NCBI RefSeq assembly: GCF_037325665.1
Contig: NC_090261.1
Coordinates: 1,718,250-1,782,249, forward strand
Direction: 5' to 3'
Length of the DNA: 64,000 nucleotides
Origin: Littorina saxatilis
Lineage: Eukaryota; Mollusca; Gastropoda; Littorinimorpha; Littorinidae
The first letter of the stretch is position 1, and each line of letters starts with the position of its first letter. Below the pieces are notes generated by a model, which was not told the DNA's origin, ran no database searches, and worked only from the letters and a program-made list of their open reading frames with translations. A program made the position numbers and the translations under genes. Below are positions 1 through 11,500 of this stretch, in pieces.

Positions 1-142
1 GGCTTTACCGCCTATGTTCACAAAGCGGCGATAGACATCCCTTCACAGGCGTGTCGTGTGTTCTGCTGGGTACTCGGACTGCTGATCAAACTAGTGTGAC
101 AAACAATAACAACAAACTGATAACACAATCTCCAAGTACAGG

Positions 143-655
143 CCGATGGGTGGCCGAGTGGTAACGCACTTGCGCTCGGAAGCGAGAGGTTGCGAGTTCG
201 ACCCTGGGTCAGGGCGTTAGCAATTTTCTCCCCCCTTTCCTAACCAAGGTGGTGGGTTCAAGTGCTAGTCTTTCGGATGAGACGAAAAACCGAGGTCCCT
301 TCGTGTACACTACATTGGGGTGTGCACGTTAAAGATCCCACGATTGACAAAAGGGTCTTTCCTGGCAAAATTGTATAGGCATAGATAAAAATGTCCACCA
401 AAATACCCGTGTGACTTGGAATAATAGGCCGTGAAAAGTAGGATATGCGCCGAAATGGCTGCGATCTGCTGGCCGATGTGAATGCGTGATGTAATTGAGT
501 AAAAAAATTCCATCTCACACGGCATAGATAAATCCCTGCGCCTTGAATATGTGCGCATAAAAAATAAAAAAATAACAAAAAATACTGAATCCCTGCGCTT
601 AGAACTGTACCCACGGAATACGCGCGATATAAGCCTCATATTGATTGATTGATTA
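143..655 (+). mobile_element. tRNA-headed SINE, tail type A (ATTGATTGATT)
   Basis: The head GGTGGCCGAGTGGTAACGCA with a later GCGAGTTCGACCC gives Pol III A and B boxes and resembles a serine/leucine-type tRNA. The body shares GTGCACGTTAAAGATCCCAC and the GCGCGATATAAG-ATTGATTGATT tail with the copy at 3779. No clear target duplication was found. Confidence 0.8.
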
Positions 656-1002
656 ATTGCTCAATCCTTAACGGTTGAGCCAACAACGACAAATGCGTCC
701 ATGGCTTGCCATAGATGAAAACAACGTATAGATCCTTGGGTTGACTGACGACAGCAGGCCGCCAAATAACGGATCAGCTTGAGTGTAATTATCAATGAGC
801 ACCTGTAGTTAATTGTCCCAGGCCCTCTCATAGGCGCCAGAAATGGGGAGTCATTTAGTTACCGTCTCCGTAGAAAACAGACTTCACGTTCTCTTTGGCG
901 TATCCACGAAGGACAATTTAATTTATATGCACGAATACGTCTTCCTGGCGTTATATGTGAGAGCTGCCAGAATATTGCCTTGAAAAGCAGTGATATTGTG
1001 CG

Positions 1003-1547
1003 TTAGTAGCTGTGTGGTTTAGGGTTAGTAGCTGTGTGGTTTAGGGTTAGTAGCTGTGTGGTTTAGGGTTAGTAGCTGTGTGGTTTAGGGTTAGTAGCTG
1101 TGTGGTTTAGGGTTAGTAGCTGTGTGGTTTAGGGTTAGTAGCTGTGTGGTTTAGGGTTAGTAGCTGTGTGTTTTAGGGTTAGTAGCTGTGTGGTTTAGGG
1201 TAAGTAGCTGTGTGGTTTCGGGTTAGTAGCTGTGTGGTTTAGGGTTAGTAGCTGTGTGGTTTAGGGTTAGTAGCTGTGTGTTTTAGGGTTAGTAGCTGTG
1301 TGGTTTAGGGTTAGTAGCTGTGGTTTAGGGTTAGTAGCTGTGTGTTTTAGGGTTAGTAGCTGTGTGGTTTAGGGTTAGTAGCTGTGTAGTTTAGGGTTAG
1401 TAGCTGTGTGGTTTAGGGTTAGTAGCTGTGTGTTTTAGGGTTAGTAGCTGTGTGGTTTAGGGTTAGTAGCTGTGTGGTTTAGGGTTAGTAGCTGTGTGGT
1501 TTAGGGTTAGTAGCTGTGTGGTTTAGGGTAAGTAGCTGTGTGGTTTG
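1003..1547. repeat. 22-bp minisatellite containing TTAGGGTTAG, about 25 copies
   Basis: The unit reads TTAGTAGCTGTGTGGTTTAG plus GG. Where units join, each shows TTAGGGTTAG, one and a half animal telomere hexamers. Most copies are identical; variants include GTTTTAGGG and GGGTAAG. Confidence 0.95.
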
Positions 1548-1625
1548 TGGTATGTGTCCAATAGAAGTATAGCCTCGTTACATAAACCATGAACACATCT
1601 GTGGCGAACAGTCCACACTATCTTT

Positions 1626-1802
1626 CACACTGTAGGTATCAACTGTTGGGCCTCTCCACGTTACGTGTTTGTCATTGTATTTATCACACTGTAGGTATCA
1701 ACTGTTCGGCCTCTCCACGTTACGTGTTTGTCATTGTATTTATCACACTGTAGGTATCAACTGTTGGGCCTCTCCACGTTACGTGTTTGTCATTGTATTT
1801 AT
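1626..1802. repeat. 59-bp tandem repeat, 3 copies
   Basis: Copies beginning CACACTGTAGGTATCAACTG start at 1626, 1685 and 1744 and are nearly identical. Confidence 0.92.
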
Positions 1803-3121
1803 CGACACTGATCATATCAGCTATGACCTTTCGTAGATATTTTAAATATCATTATTAATTCCAGATCAATTTGCGTCCTTGCATTGTCTCACGGAAAGCA
1901 GAAACATACAGGGCTTTACCTTCGCCGGTGGTCGTGGGTCCGTGTGGACCCAGAAGGGTGTTTAATTGCAAATATCTCTTAAACTAGTTAGAATTTTTTT
2001 AATAAGCTTTTAAGAATGCTTCAGGCACCTAAAAAGCTCTTATGTCCTAAAATTTCAGCGAGAGGTAATTAAAAAAAAGAGATCATATTTAGACTACAAA
2101 CATCATGGGGCCGTGCGGACCCATGTTTCTCAAAGAAGGAAATGAGAAGCATGGGTCCGCACGGCCCCACGATGACTTCCGTGTGTAGTCGATAACCCGG
2201 ACGAGTAATAATGATGACTGAGGGCTGGACGGATCAGCATCTACACTTTTTATTTCTCGTGAAAAACAGTAGTAGTGCGATTACCGATAATCAATGGTGT
2301 GATTAGCAGTTCGCCTAGTTTCTTACAGGATACGGAACAAAGGGAATTAAACCGAGTGCGTGTTGAGTTCAGCTGAGGGCAATTGCTTTACCAGTGGCTG
2401 GACAATAACTCACTGATTACATGTATATGTATGAACACGCACGGTGAATAATTGTACAGGTCGTAATCGTCAAATCTTGAAGAAAGAAGAACATTCACGG
2501 AAATGTTTCTATTTTGTTGTCGTTGTCATAAAACTTTACCATTTTTTCTTGTCTTTTGATGTGTTTTTGTTTTTTTTCAACACACCGAATTTTGCCGAAT
2601 TTTGACACATTTCCAAAAAATATCATTAAGCATTAACAACAACGACTATCGATGCGCTTGGATGAGGATACATTTACGTTTATGAGCTGACAATGTGTTT
2701 TGTGACGTTGTGCTGGTGTTGATTTGGGCCAATCAGCTGCTGGATGATCAGACCCGTGTCAAGTTTTTCCCACACAGAATGAATTGCGAGCTGTTTCAGT
2801 TAGCCAACAGCTGGATCAAGGCGAAGCAAAACCTCTGTCCAACATGGAGACAGAGCAAAGTACACAAAGTGTGACTATACTTGCTCCAAAAAAAGGTGGA
2901 CGTTATCGCATGTGACCTTCGGGAATATTAATCAGTCGTATGATAACCGGGCTGGATAAGGCATTGCACTGATCTTATTCGGCCAGTTAAGATATGGCCA
3001 GTATATTATCTGTGTAGCAGTTTTTGTTTTGCTTGTTTTTCATGTTGTTCTGCCCCAACACTTGCCCGACCCCGTGACCCCCAAAGTTCACAACCACTCA
3101 GTCATTTTTCGTGAATGATCT
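1803..3121. other. Intergenic stretch with a strong inverted repeat
   Basis: No coding signal recognised. It contains the hairpin at 2101-2174 and, at 1937-1952, the related palindrome GGGTCCGTGTGGACCC. Together these suggest a degraded DNA transposon, but no complete terminal repeats were found. The rest is AT-rich sequence without identity. Confidence 0.5.
2101..2174. repeat. 25-bp inverted repeat able to form a hairpin
   Basis: The left arm 2101-2125 (ending GGGGCCGTGCGGACCCATG) and right arm 2150-2174 are reverse complements at 24 of 25 positions, separated by 24 bases. Confidence 0.9.
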
Positions 3122-3244
3122 CTCCCGCGAAATCAGCGTATGCTGCCACAATGGTGGGGTAAAAACGGTCATACACGTAAAAACCCACTCGTGCAAAAAC
3201 ATGAGTGAACGTCGGAGTTTCAGCCCGTGAACGAAGAAGAAGAA
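3122..3244 (+). mobile_element. 5'-truncated SINE, tail type B (GAAGAAGAAG)
   Basis: It shares GGGGTAAAAACGGTCATACA and the AGTTTCAGCCC...GAAGAAG tail with the copies near 29.3 and 57.6 kb. It is flanked by a perfect 11-bp target duplication, GTGAATGATCT, at 3111-3121 and 3245-3255. Confidence 0.9.
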
Positions 3245-3337
3245 GTGAATGATCTTGCTTTTAGTGAGGCAAGCTTTCTACACGCACTCCTTATCAACCT
3301 GTTTCAGACACACACCTCGCTAATGACTGAGAGGTAA

Positions 3338-3483
3338 TGTGTGTGTGTGTGTGTGTGTTTGGTGTGTGTGTGTGTGTTTGGTGTGTGTGTGGTGTGTGTG
3401 TGTGTGTGTTTTTGTTTTTGGTGTGTGTGTGTGGTGTGTGTGTGTATGTGTGTGTGGTGTGTGTGTGTGTGTGTGTGTGTGTG
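3338..3483. repeat. (TG)n microsatellite
   Basis: Interrupted TG dinucleotide run. The open frames across it in several phases are products of the repeat. Confidence 0.97.
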
Positions 3484-3778
3484 CGTCACAATGTAACCAG
3501 GTATTCTCGGATTTTGTGTAACAACCATCATGCATGCAGTTATATTCAACATATATTTCTGTCAACTCGTCGACAATTAGCACCGGTTCCATTCTTCTTT
3601 GCACAGTTGCCTCCCTTTGCAAGACTCCACGTACTCAATGTTAACAAAAGAGCAGTGACGAAATAGAAAAAGAGACAGGGGGAAGGGGGAGGGGCTAATG
3701 ATCTGACAAACAACTATACCTTCTTTTTAGTGTCTGACAGGAACATTACCTGTGTTAATAACCTTCAAAGCCTTATAT

Positions 3779-4190
3779 GGGGCGGGGATATAGCTCAGTT
3801 GGTAGCGCGCTGGATTTGTATTCAGTTGGCCGCTGTCAGCGTGAGTTCGATCCCAGGTTCGGCGGAAATTTATTTCACAGAGTCAACTTTGTGTGCAGAC
3901 TCTCTTCGGTGTCCGAACCTCCCCCCGTGTATACTACATTGGGTGTGCACGTTAAAGATCCCACGATTGACAAAAGGGTCTTTCCTGGCAAAATTGCTTA
4001 GGCACAGTTAATAATTGTCTACCTATACCCGTGTGACTTGGAATAAGGCCGTGAAAGGTAAATATGCGCCGAAATGGCTGCAATCTACTGGCCGTATAAA
4101 AATTTCATCTCACACGGCATCACTGCAGAGCGCCTAGAACTGTACCCACGGAATATGCGCGATATAAGACTCATTGATTGATTGATTATT
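3779..4190 (+). mobile_element. tRNA-headed SINE, tail type A
   Basis: The head has A box TAGCTCAGTTGGTAGCG and B box GTGAGTTCGATCC. The middle contains GTGCACGTTAAAGATCCCAC, and the end reads GCGCGATATAAG then ATTGATTGATT. The head differs from that of the copy at 143 although the tail is the same. Confidence 0.88.
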
Positions 4191-4923
4191 TTCCCAACAG
4201 TAAATTTGTCTCATTTAAAGGGTCCATCCTGACCTCAGGTCAAAATGAGTTCGGCTCATTCTCTCCCTGACAGGATGCCTTGGTTTTCCTTGTCTGGCGA
4301 GGAAATTGATTTTTCTTTACATATTTAGATCTTTTCGTAATGTGTTATGGATATAAGCAGATTCGCGATCGTCGATAATGATTTTTCATGGTGTTGTGTA
4401 ATTTTTAAATTACAAAGGAATTGATATGTAAGACAGTTTCAAGCGAGCTATTTTTCGCGGCTGTATTTACTGTGCAAACAACTCTAAATATGGAAAAAGT
4501 GTCACGTTGGTTTCGGCGCTCGCTGGAGCAGACGATTTTTTCTGACAGTGATGCAACCATATATTACGGTCTCCTTCCGGCAGCAGTCCCAAAATTTTGA
4601 CTTGTTTTGACCTTAGAACGATGTCTTTATCATAACTGTGAAGAACAGAACGGAGATCACTGTGGAAGTCGGCCAATCTGCAATCATTTTCGTCTCGCGA
4701 ACACTGCTCGCGAACAACATATGGGAGATAACTCTATATTCTTGTTTTGATAGATTCGCGTAGGACTTTAGCGTCCGGCCAGAGAGATAACTGGCGATAG
4801 CCGTGGAGCGATGATGATCAGAATGGTAAAGGGTCTGGATGACTAACATTGAAACACCGATGAAAACTCTATTTGTTTGTGGTACAATTACTGTGTGTGT
4901 GCCAGCTGTTACTGCAGTACCTT
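4191..4923. other. Intergenic, nothing recognised
   Basis: No gene, terminal repeats or array seen. Short open frames on both strands have no recognisable domain. Confidence 0.4.
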
Positions 4924-4978
4924 TTGATAAGGTTGATAAGGTTGATAAGGTTGATAAGGTTGATAAGGTTGATAAGGT
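4924..4978. repeat. 9-bp tandem repeat (GGTTGATAA)
   Basis: About six perfect copies. Confidence 0.95.
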
Positions 4979-5146
4979 GGCTTAGGTCACATCCTCATAC
5001 ATGCTGTTGCTTTGTGTTTAATGTTTGTGAAACAACCTTTCTTCCCTTCGTACATTTAATAAACTTGTGTCTCCTTTGATTGTACATGTATCGTTGAACA
5101 AGCTGTTAATGAGGATGAGTACACAGAGAATACATTAATTGCATCT

Positions 5147-5399
5147 GGTGTGAATGTAGCGGTGTAATACATTCCACTGCTGTGGCATCCCGACTATAAA
5201 GGACATTGTGGTGTGAATGTAGCGGTGTAATACATTCCACTGCTGTGGCATCCCGACTATAAAGGACATTGTGGTGTGAATGTAGCGGTGTAATACATTC
5301 CACTGCTGTGGCATCCCGACTATAAAGGACATTGTGCACGTGAATAATACATTCCACTGCTGTGGCATCCCGACTATAAAGGACATTGTGCACGTGAAT
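5147..5399. repeat. 63-bp tandem repeat, about 4 copies
   Basis: Copies begin GGTGTGAATGTAGCGGTG at 5147, 5210 and 5273. A fourth, shorter copy begins with CACGTGAATAATAC. All share CATTCCACTGCTGTGGCATC. Confidence 0.93.
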
Positions 5400-7191
5400 T
5401 TGCTGTTTGTTTTGCATTCCTGGTAATACCGCTTATAACATCGTCACTTGGGATGTCATGGCAATTGTTTGAAAATGTACTCAATTTCATTTCTTTAAGT
5501 CCGTAATGTTGAACAGATTTTTCCATTTTTCATGGAAATATTTGCATTTGAATGGAGAAGACTATATGCATTGGTTCTTAGAGCAACAATATAATTATAT
5601 CCATCTTGCTATCAGGAATCACACAAATTTACATTGCAATGGTCAGTTTGCCATTTCGAAGCTTGGTGTTGATGTTGTTGTTTTTCTGGTAATAATTGAA
5701 ATGAACTTGGTTTCTGGAAGCTTTCTGTTTAATCATGTGCCAATAATGAACCATAAAAGATAAATTTAGGGGAGAGTTTAGGAGAGAGGGTGAGGTTGAG
5801 ATTGAAATGCAAAATCTGACTAGCAAGTGCTTCCAGCCAAAAAATCTGACTTCAAACATACCATTTTCAAGAAAACTTTTATTCATTGCAAAAAAATCAA
5901 CAGTGATTATCAAACATTAATACAAACTCATAGAATATGAAGGCAACCTCATAGAATATGAGGCAAATAATAATCACCACTTTCTGATCAAGCAAAGAAA
6001 CTCTCCCTACCTGAGACACACAGTCAGCAGTTCTGACCTACACACATGTAAAGACACATCTTCAAATACAGTTAGACATCATATGCATTATAATATGGCA
6101 GCAACTGCCAGTGGCCCTTCACTAGTAATTTGTAATCATGGATTTAAACAATGGAGAATTATGTACATCAAGCAATAGACTGTTCTGTTAAAACACATAG
6201 ATGTACATGCACATAGTCACACACACACACAGTTACCAAAGCAGAAAAAGATCCTCTCTTGATATTGACAAATACATGATATTATTGACAGTAGCACAAC
6301 AGTGCAGGCAAAACCACAGCTGTGGATATGTCCTCTTGATGAGAAGGAATCAGAGCAAAATGGAAAGGCAACATGTTATCCACACCAGCCAACGTTTTAT
6401 AAGACACATTAAATATGAAAATTAAACCAAGCCACACGTAGAACAGAACAGAGAATACAAAAACTCAATTAATTTAAACCATATAAACACCTATTTACAA
6501 ATCACACTAAATTTGCATAGATGCTGGCACTACGGTGTACCCTTGTACTGGCACGATGACATTCTGTGTCCAACATTGTCGCATTAAACCCTGTTTATAT
6601 CGAACTCCTAAAGTTCACATGTCTTGCATCTTATTTTTCTACATTTTTCCTTGTGAGCTAACTTGAAAACTATGTCAGTAATGAGGTCAATATACTGTTC
6701 ATTTCCAAGTGCTTTGAAACAAGCTTCATCCACCACAACATGTACCAAACTAATCTCTAAAAGAGTTTAACGAATTCAAGGCACTTTTAATACATCACTG
6801 AAAACCGTATAATCAGGGGTGGAAATGTCTCTCTCTACAGCAGCCATTTTTGCTTGAAAAAAAAGAAAAAAGAAAATCAGGTCAAGTTTGTACAAAGAGA
6901 TGATACCAGCACAGTCTTTACATTTCACACACTCTCCTGTTGGTTGTTCACCCTGGCAAACTGGCAAAACTGAGACCAATGGCACAGTAGAGAATGAGAC
7001 ACCATTGATAAAGGGTGGGGAACACATCGTCTGTAGTCATCATGACACAAACCCTGACCAAAACCATGACGACGAAATAGGCCGGAGTCAGCTGAATCAG
7101 CACAGTGTAACATACAGACATTTCCAGTCAGCTTGTAAAGTGATAATATTCTAGCACTGAATACTATGATCAATGAAATTGAAAGTCTCCA
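5400..7191. other. 3' flank or distal 3' UTR of the PLD gene
   Basis: AT-rich, no coding exons seen. A minus-strand AATAAA lies at 5883-5878. If that signal is used, most of this stretch would be PLD 3' UTR (inference). Confidence 0.4.
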
Positions 7192-7753
7192 TCTATATAT
7201 ATATATATACGACTTGTGTCTGTCTGTCTGTGTGTCTGTCTGTCTGTGTGTCTGTGTGTGTGTGTGTGTTCGCGATGCACGGCCAAAGTTCTCGATGGAT
7301 CTGCTTCAAATTTGGTGGGCATATTCAGGTAGACCCCGGACACAACCTGGTCGATGAGAATTTTCAACACGTGCTCTCAGCGCGCAGCGCTGAACCGATT
7401 TTGGTTTTTCTGTTCATCTTCCCAGATCCATTCCCAGTAACTCTTCCTTATCTTCTCCAGTGTTTTGCGTTTATCTCCCTTCCTTCGTGTGGCGTCAATC
7501 CATATTCCCGTTACTATTTTTAGAAGGTCACTGTCCACAACGCTTTCATCCATATTCCCATTACTATTTTTAGAAGGTCACTGTCCACAACGCTTTCATC
7601 CCGGCGAAGCCGGGTATTCCTCTACTCCGGCCGGGTATTCCGGCGTACGGTGCGCCACTCACCCGGCGAAGCCGGGTATTCGGCTCTACTTCTTCCCGGC
7701 GAAGCCGGTTACCCGGCGAAGCCGGTTACCCGGCGAAGCGGGTATTCATCTAG
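7192..7753 (+). mobile_element. Helitron-like non-autonomous element, copy 1
   Basis: The 5' end is TC (TCTATATATATATA) after a flanking A. The 3' end is CTAG followed by T, with the hairpin CCCGGCGAAGCGGG about 10 bp upstream. These are the hallmarks of Helitrons: 5' TC, 3' CTRR, a terminal hairpin and insertion between A and T. The 3' part holds repeated CCCGGCGAAGCCGG hairpins. No Rep/helicase is encoded. It shares its body, including GTTCTCGATGGATCTGCTTC, with the 28-29 kb copy. Confidence 0.8.
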
Positions 7754-7929
7754 TTATACAATATGTTAACAAAATTTTAATTTTGAGATTGACTATTTTA
7801 ACTTCAGATGTTTCTTTGGTCAGGTCAGTAGAAAAGTTAACACAGAATAAACCTTGATCAGGTGAATCTCTTGAAAAAATTGAGTAGTAAACCTATTACT
7901 GGCAGTAAACTTGTTTTTAAGCCAGGCAT

Positions 7930-8028
7930 TAACTGTCAAACAATCTCAGTGCCTTCACTTTTATTAGCTAAGATAAACTGGGGAATGTTTTGATTTTTCG
8001 TGAAGTCCCAAGCAGAAATTTTTGATGG
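7930..8028 (-). terminator. Proximal 3' UTR and candidate poly(A) site of the PLD gene
   Basis: The stop codon TAA is at 8031-8029. A minus-strand AATAAA lies at 7965-7960, about 64 bases past the stop, so a very short 3' UTR is possible. A second AATAAA at 5883-5878 would give a UTR of about 2.1 kb that includes the Helitron-like insertion at 7192-7753. The sequence cannot decide between them. Confidence 0.45.
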
Positions 8029-8507
8029 TTAACGGGGGTGGTGGAAGTCACAGATGAGGTCTTTGATATAGGTTGAGTTCCAGTCACGCTCGAAGACGTC
8101 ATGCAGCTGCTGGCGAAAGTTGCCCTGAGTACTGGTTGAGTTCTGGTTGACGATAAATCCCACTCCTCCCGTCCAGCCAAAATAGTCTTCGGACCAGTTG
8201 GAGGTACCTGTTAAAACATTAACTCAATATTGAATGTTCTTCTAACATCTGGAAGATTTCAAACAATGGCTGACAAGGTAGGAACAGCTTACATATATCA
8301 CAACATTTAATGTTTTTTGATGGAACTATACAAGAGACTTTAGAACTCGGCGATGATGTAACTTTCGAATTTGTTGTTACAGTAAACAGGCAAAGATCTG
8401 AAGCTATTCTGTATTTTTCTGTACAACATGAAACGACTATTGTTCTGTGAGAAAGCTTGGATAATAGTTGTGCATTTAAGTTTCACACGCCTGTTGATAT
8501 CTTGTTG

Positions 8508-8560
<53 letters not shown>

Positions 8561-11500
8561 TGTGTGTGTGTACAAGTAAGATAATGATAAACACATACCA
8601 ATATAAGCGTGCTGGTCGGTGACCATGTACTTGTTGTGGTTGACACGGGCATAGGGAATCTTCGTCTGGTTCGTGGTGAAGGCTGGCACTTCAAACAGTT
8701 TCTGGAAAAAACAAATGAGACAACGCATGTACTAACAGAACATGTAAATAATATAATTATTACCCCTTACCTCCAACAGCTGCAGACGTTCCCATTTCTA
8801 CTGTAAGCTTTGCTTTGACATCTCTTCCCCCGCATGTCATGGTTATCATGAGACATCTCTTCCCCCGCATGTCATGGTTATCATGAGACATCTCTTCCCC
8901 CGCATGTCATGGTTATTATGAGACATCTCTTCCCCGCATGTCATGGTCATTATGAGACATCTCTTCCCCCGCATGTCATGGTTATTATGAGACATCTCTT
9001 CCCCCGCATGTCATGGTTATTATGAGACATCTCTTCCCCCGCATGTCATGGTTATTATGAGACATCTCTTCCCCCGCATGTCATGGTTATGATGAGACAT
9101 CTCTTCCCCCGCATGTCATGGTTATGATGAGACATCTCTTCCCCCGTATGTCATGGTTATTATGAGACATCTCTTCCCCCGTATGTCATGGTTATTATGA
9201 GACATCTCTTCCCCCGCATGTCGTGGTTATTATGAGACATCTCTTCCCCCGCATGTCATGGTTATTATGAGACATCTCTTCCCCCGCATGTCATGGTTAT
9301 TATGAGACATCTCTTCCCCCGCATGTCATGGTTATCATGAGACATCTCTTCCCCCGCATGTCATGGTTATCATGAGACATCTCTTCCCCCGCATGTCATG
9401 GTTATCATGAGACATCTCTTCCCAAGCATGTCATGGTTATCATGAGACATCTCTTCCCCCGCATGTCATGGTTATCATGAGACATCTCTTCCCCAGCATG
9501 TCATGTTTATTATGAGACATCTCTTCCCCCGCATGTCATGTTTATTATGAGACATCTCTTCCCCCGCATGTCATGGTTATTATGAGACATCTCTTCCCCC
9601 GCATGTCATGGTTATTATGAGACATCTCTTCCCCCGCATGTCATGGTTATTATGAGACATCTCTTCCCCAGCATGTCATGGTTATTATGAGACATCTCTT
9701 CCCCCGCATGTCATGGTTATCATGAGACATCTCTTCCCCCGCATGTCATGTTTATCATGAGACATCTCTTCCCCCGCATGTCATGGTTATTATGAGACAT
9801 CTCTTCCCCCGCATGTCATGGTTATTATGAGACATCTCTTCCCCCGCATGTCATGGTTATTATGAGACATCTCTTCCCCCGCATGTCATGGTTATTATGA
9901 GACATCTCTTCCCCCGCATGTCATGGTTATTATGAGACATCTCTTCCCCTGCATGTCATGGTTATTATGAGATCTCTTCCCCCGCATGTCATGGTTATTA
10001 TGAGACATCTCTTCCCCCGCATGTCATGGTTATTATGAGACATCTCTTCCCCCGCATGTCATGGTTATTATGAGACATCTCTTCCCCAGCATGTCATGGT
10101 TATTATGAGACATCTCTTCCCCCGCATGTCATGGTTATTATGAGACATCTCTTCCCCCGCATGTCATGGTTATCATGAGACATCTCTTCCCCCGCATGTC
10201 ATGGTTATCATGAGACATCTCTTCCCCCGCATGTCATGGTTATTATGAGACATCTCCCCCCCCCCCCCCCCCCCCCCCGCATGTCATGGTTATTATGAGA
10301 CATCTCTTCCCCCGCATGTCATGGTTATTATGAGACATCTCTTCCCCCGCATGTCATGGTTATTATGAGACATCTCTTCCCCCGCATGTCGAGGTTATTA
10401 TGAGACATCTCTTCCCCCGCATGTCATGGTTATTATGAGACATCTCTTCTCCCGCATGTCATGGTTATTATGAGACATCTCTTCCCCCGCATGTCATGGT
10501 CATTATGAGACATCTCTTCCCCCACATGTCATGGTTATTATGAGACATCTCTTCCCCCGCATGTCATGGTTATTATGAGACATCTCTTCCCCCGCATGTC
10601 ATGGTTATTATGAGACATCTCTTCCCCCGCATGTCATGGTTATTATGAGGAGCACAATCTCCTCAGGTTTACTAACCCACATAGGAATGGCTGTCTTACC
10701 GCCGACTCCAAATCTTTGAGTCAGAACAGCCTTCTACCTTGCCCCTATAGTCAGAACAGCCTTCTACCTTGCCCCTATAGTCAGAACAGCCTTCTACCTT
10801 GCCCCTATAGTCAGAACAGCCTTCTACCTTGCCCCTATAGTCAGAACAGCCTTCTACCTTGCCCCTATAGTCAGAACAGCCTTCTACCTTGCCCCTATAG
10901 TCAGAACAGCCTTCTACCTTGCCCCTATAGTCAGAACAGCCTTCTACCTTGCCCCTATAGTCAGAACAGCCTTCTACCTTGCCCCTATTTGACAAAATAC
11001 AGTGGAACCTGCCCTGGCGACACCCTCTCCTCAACCACCATCTGTCCACAACCACCACCCCAGAGGATCCCCTACATGCTTTTTTCTTCCACATAAATAA
11101 TCTTTCGATAAGTACAATTTGTCATTAGCGACCCCTTTTGGTCGGTCCCTCGGGTGGTTGTTATCGACAGGTTTGACTGTTAGGGTGGTTGTTATCGACA
11201 GGTTTGACTGTGTTAGGGTGGTTGTTATCGACAGGTTTGACTGTGTTAGGGTGGTTGTTATCGACAGGTTTGACTGTGTTAGGGTGGTTGTTATCGACAG
11301 GTATGACTGTGTTAGGGTGGTTGTTATCGACAGGTTTGACTGTGTTAGGGTGGTTGGTATCGACAGGTATGACTGTGTTAGGGTGCTGCATGTCTTTTTC
11401 ATACCTAGTGCCACTCTTGTGTTGGATCAATGTCCAGGCTTGACCTAGTGGAGAATGAGTAGTGCTGTTTATGCATTGTACAGAGGGCAAACGAAGGGGA

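Noticed and set aside
3337-3666. Cysteine/valine repeat protein
   Set aside because: Translation of a (TG)n microsatellite.
3779-3850. Free-standing tRNA gene
   Set aside because: The Pol III boxes are followed by a SINE body and tail; the same applies to the tRNA-like starts at 143, 29639, 54944 and 57623.
8817-10649. CRISPR-like array of regular repeats
   Set aside because: Units are contiguous with no unique spacers and lie in an animal intron; it is a minisatellite, as are the other arrays here.
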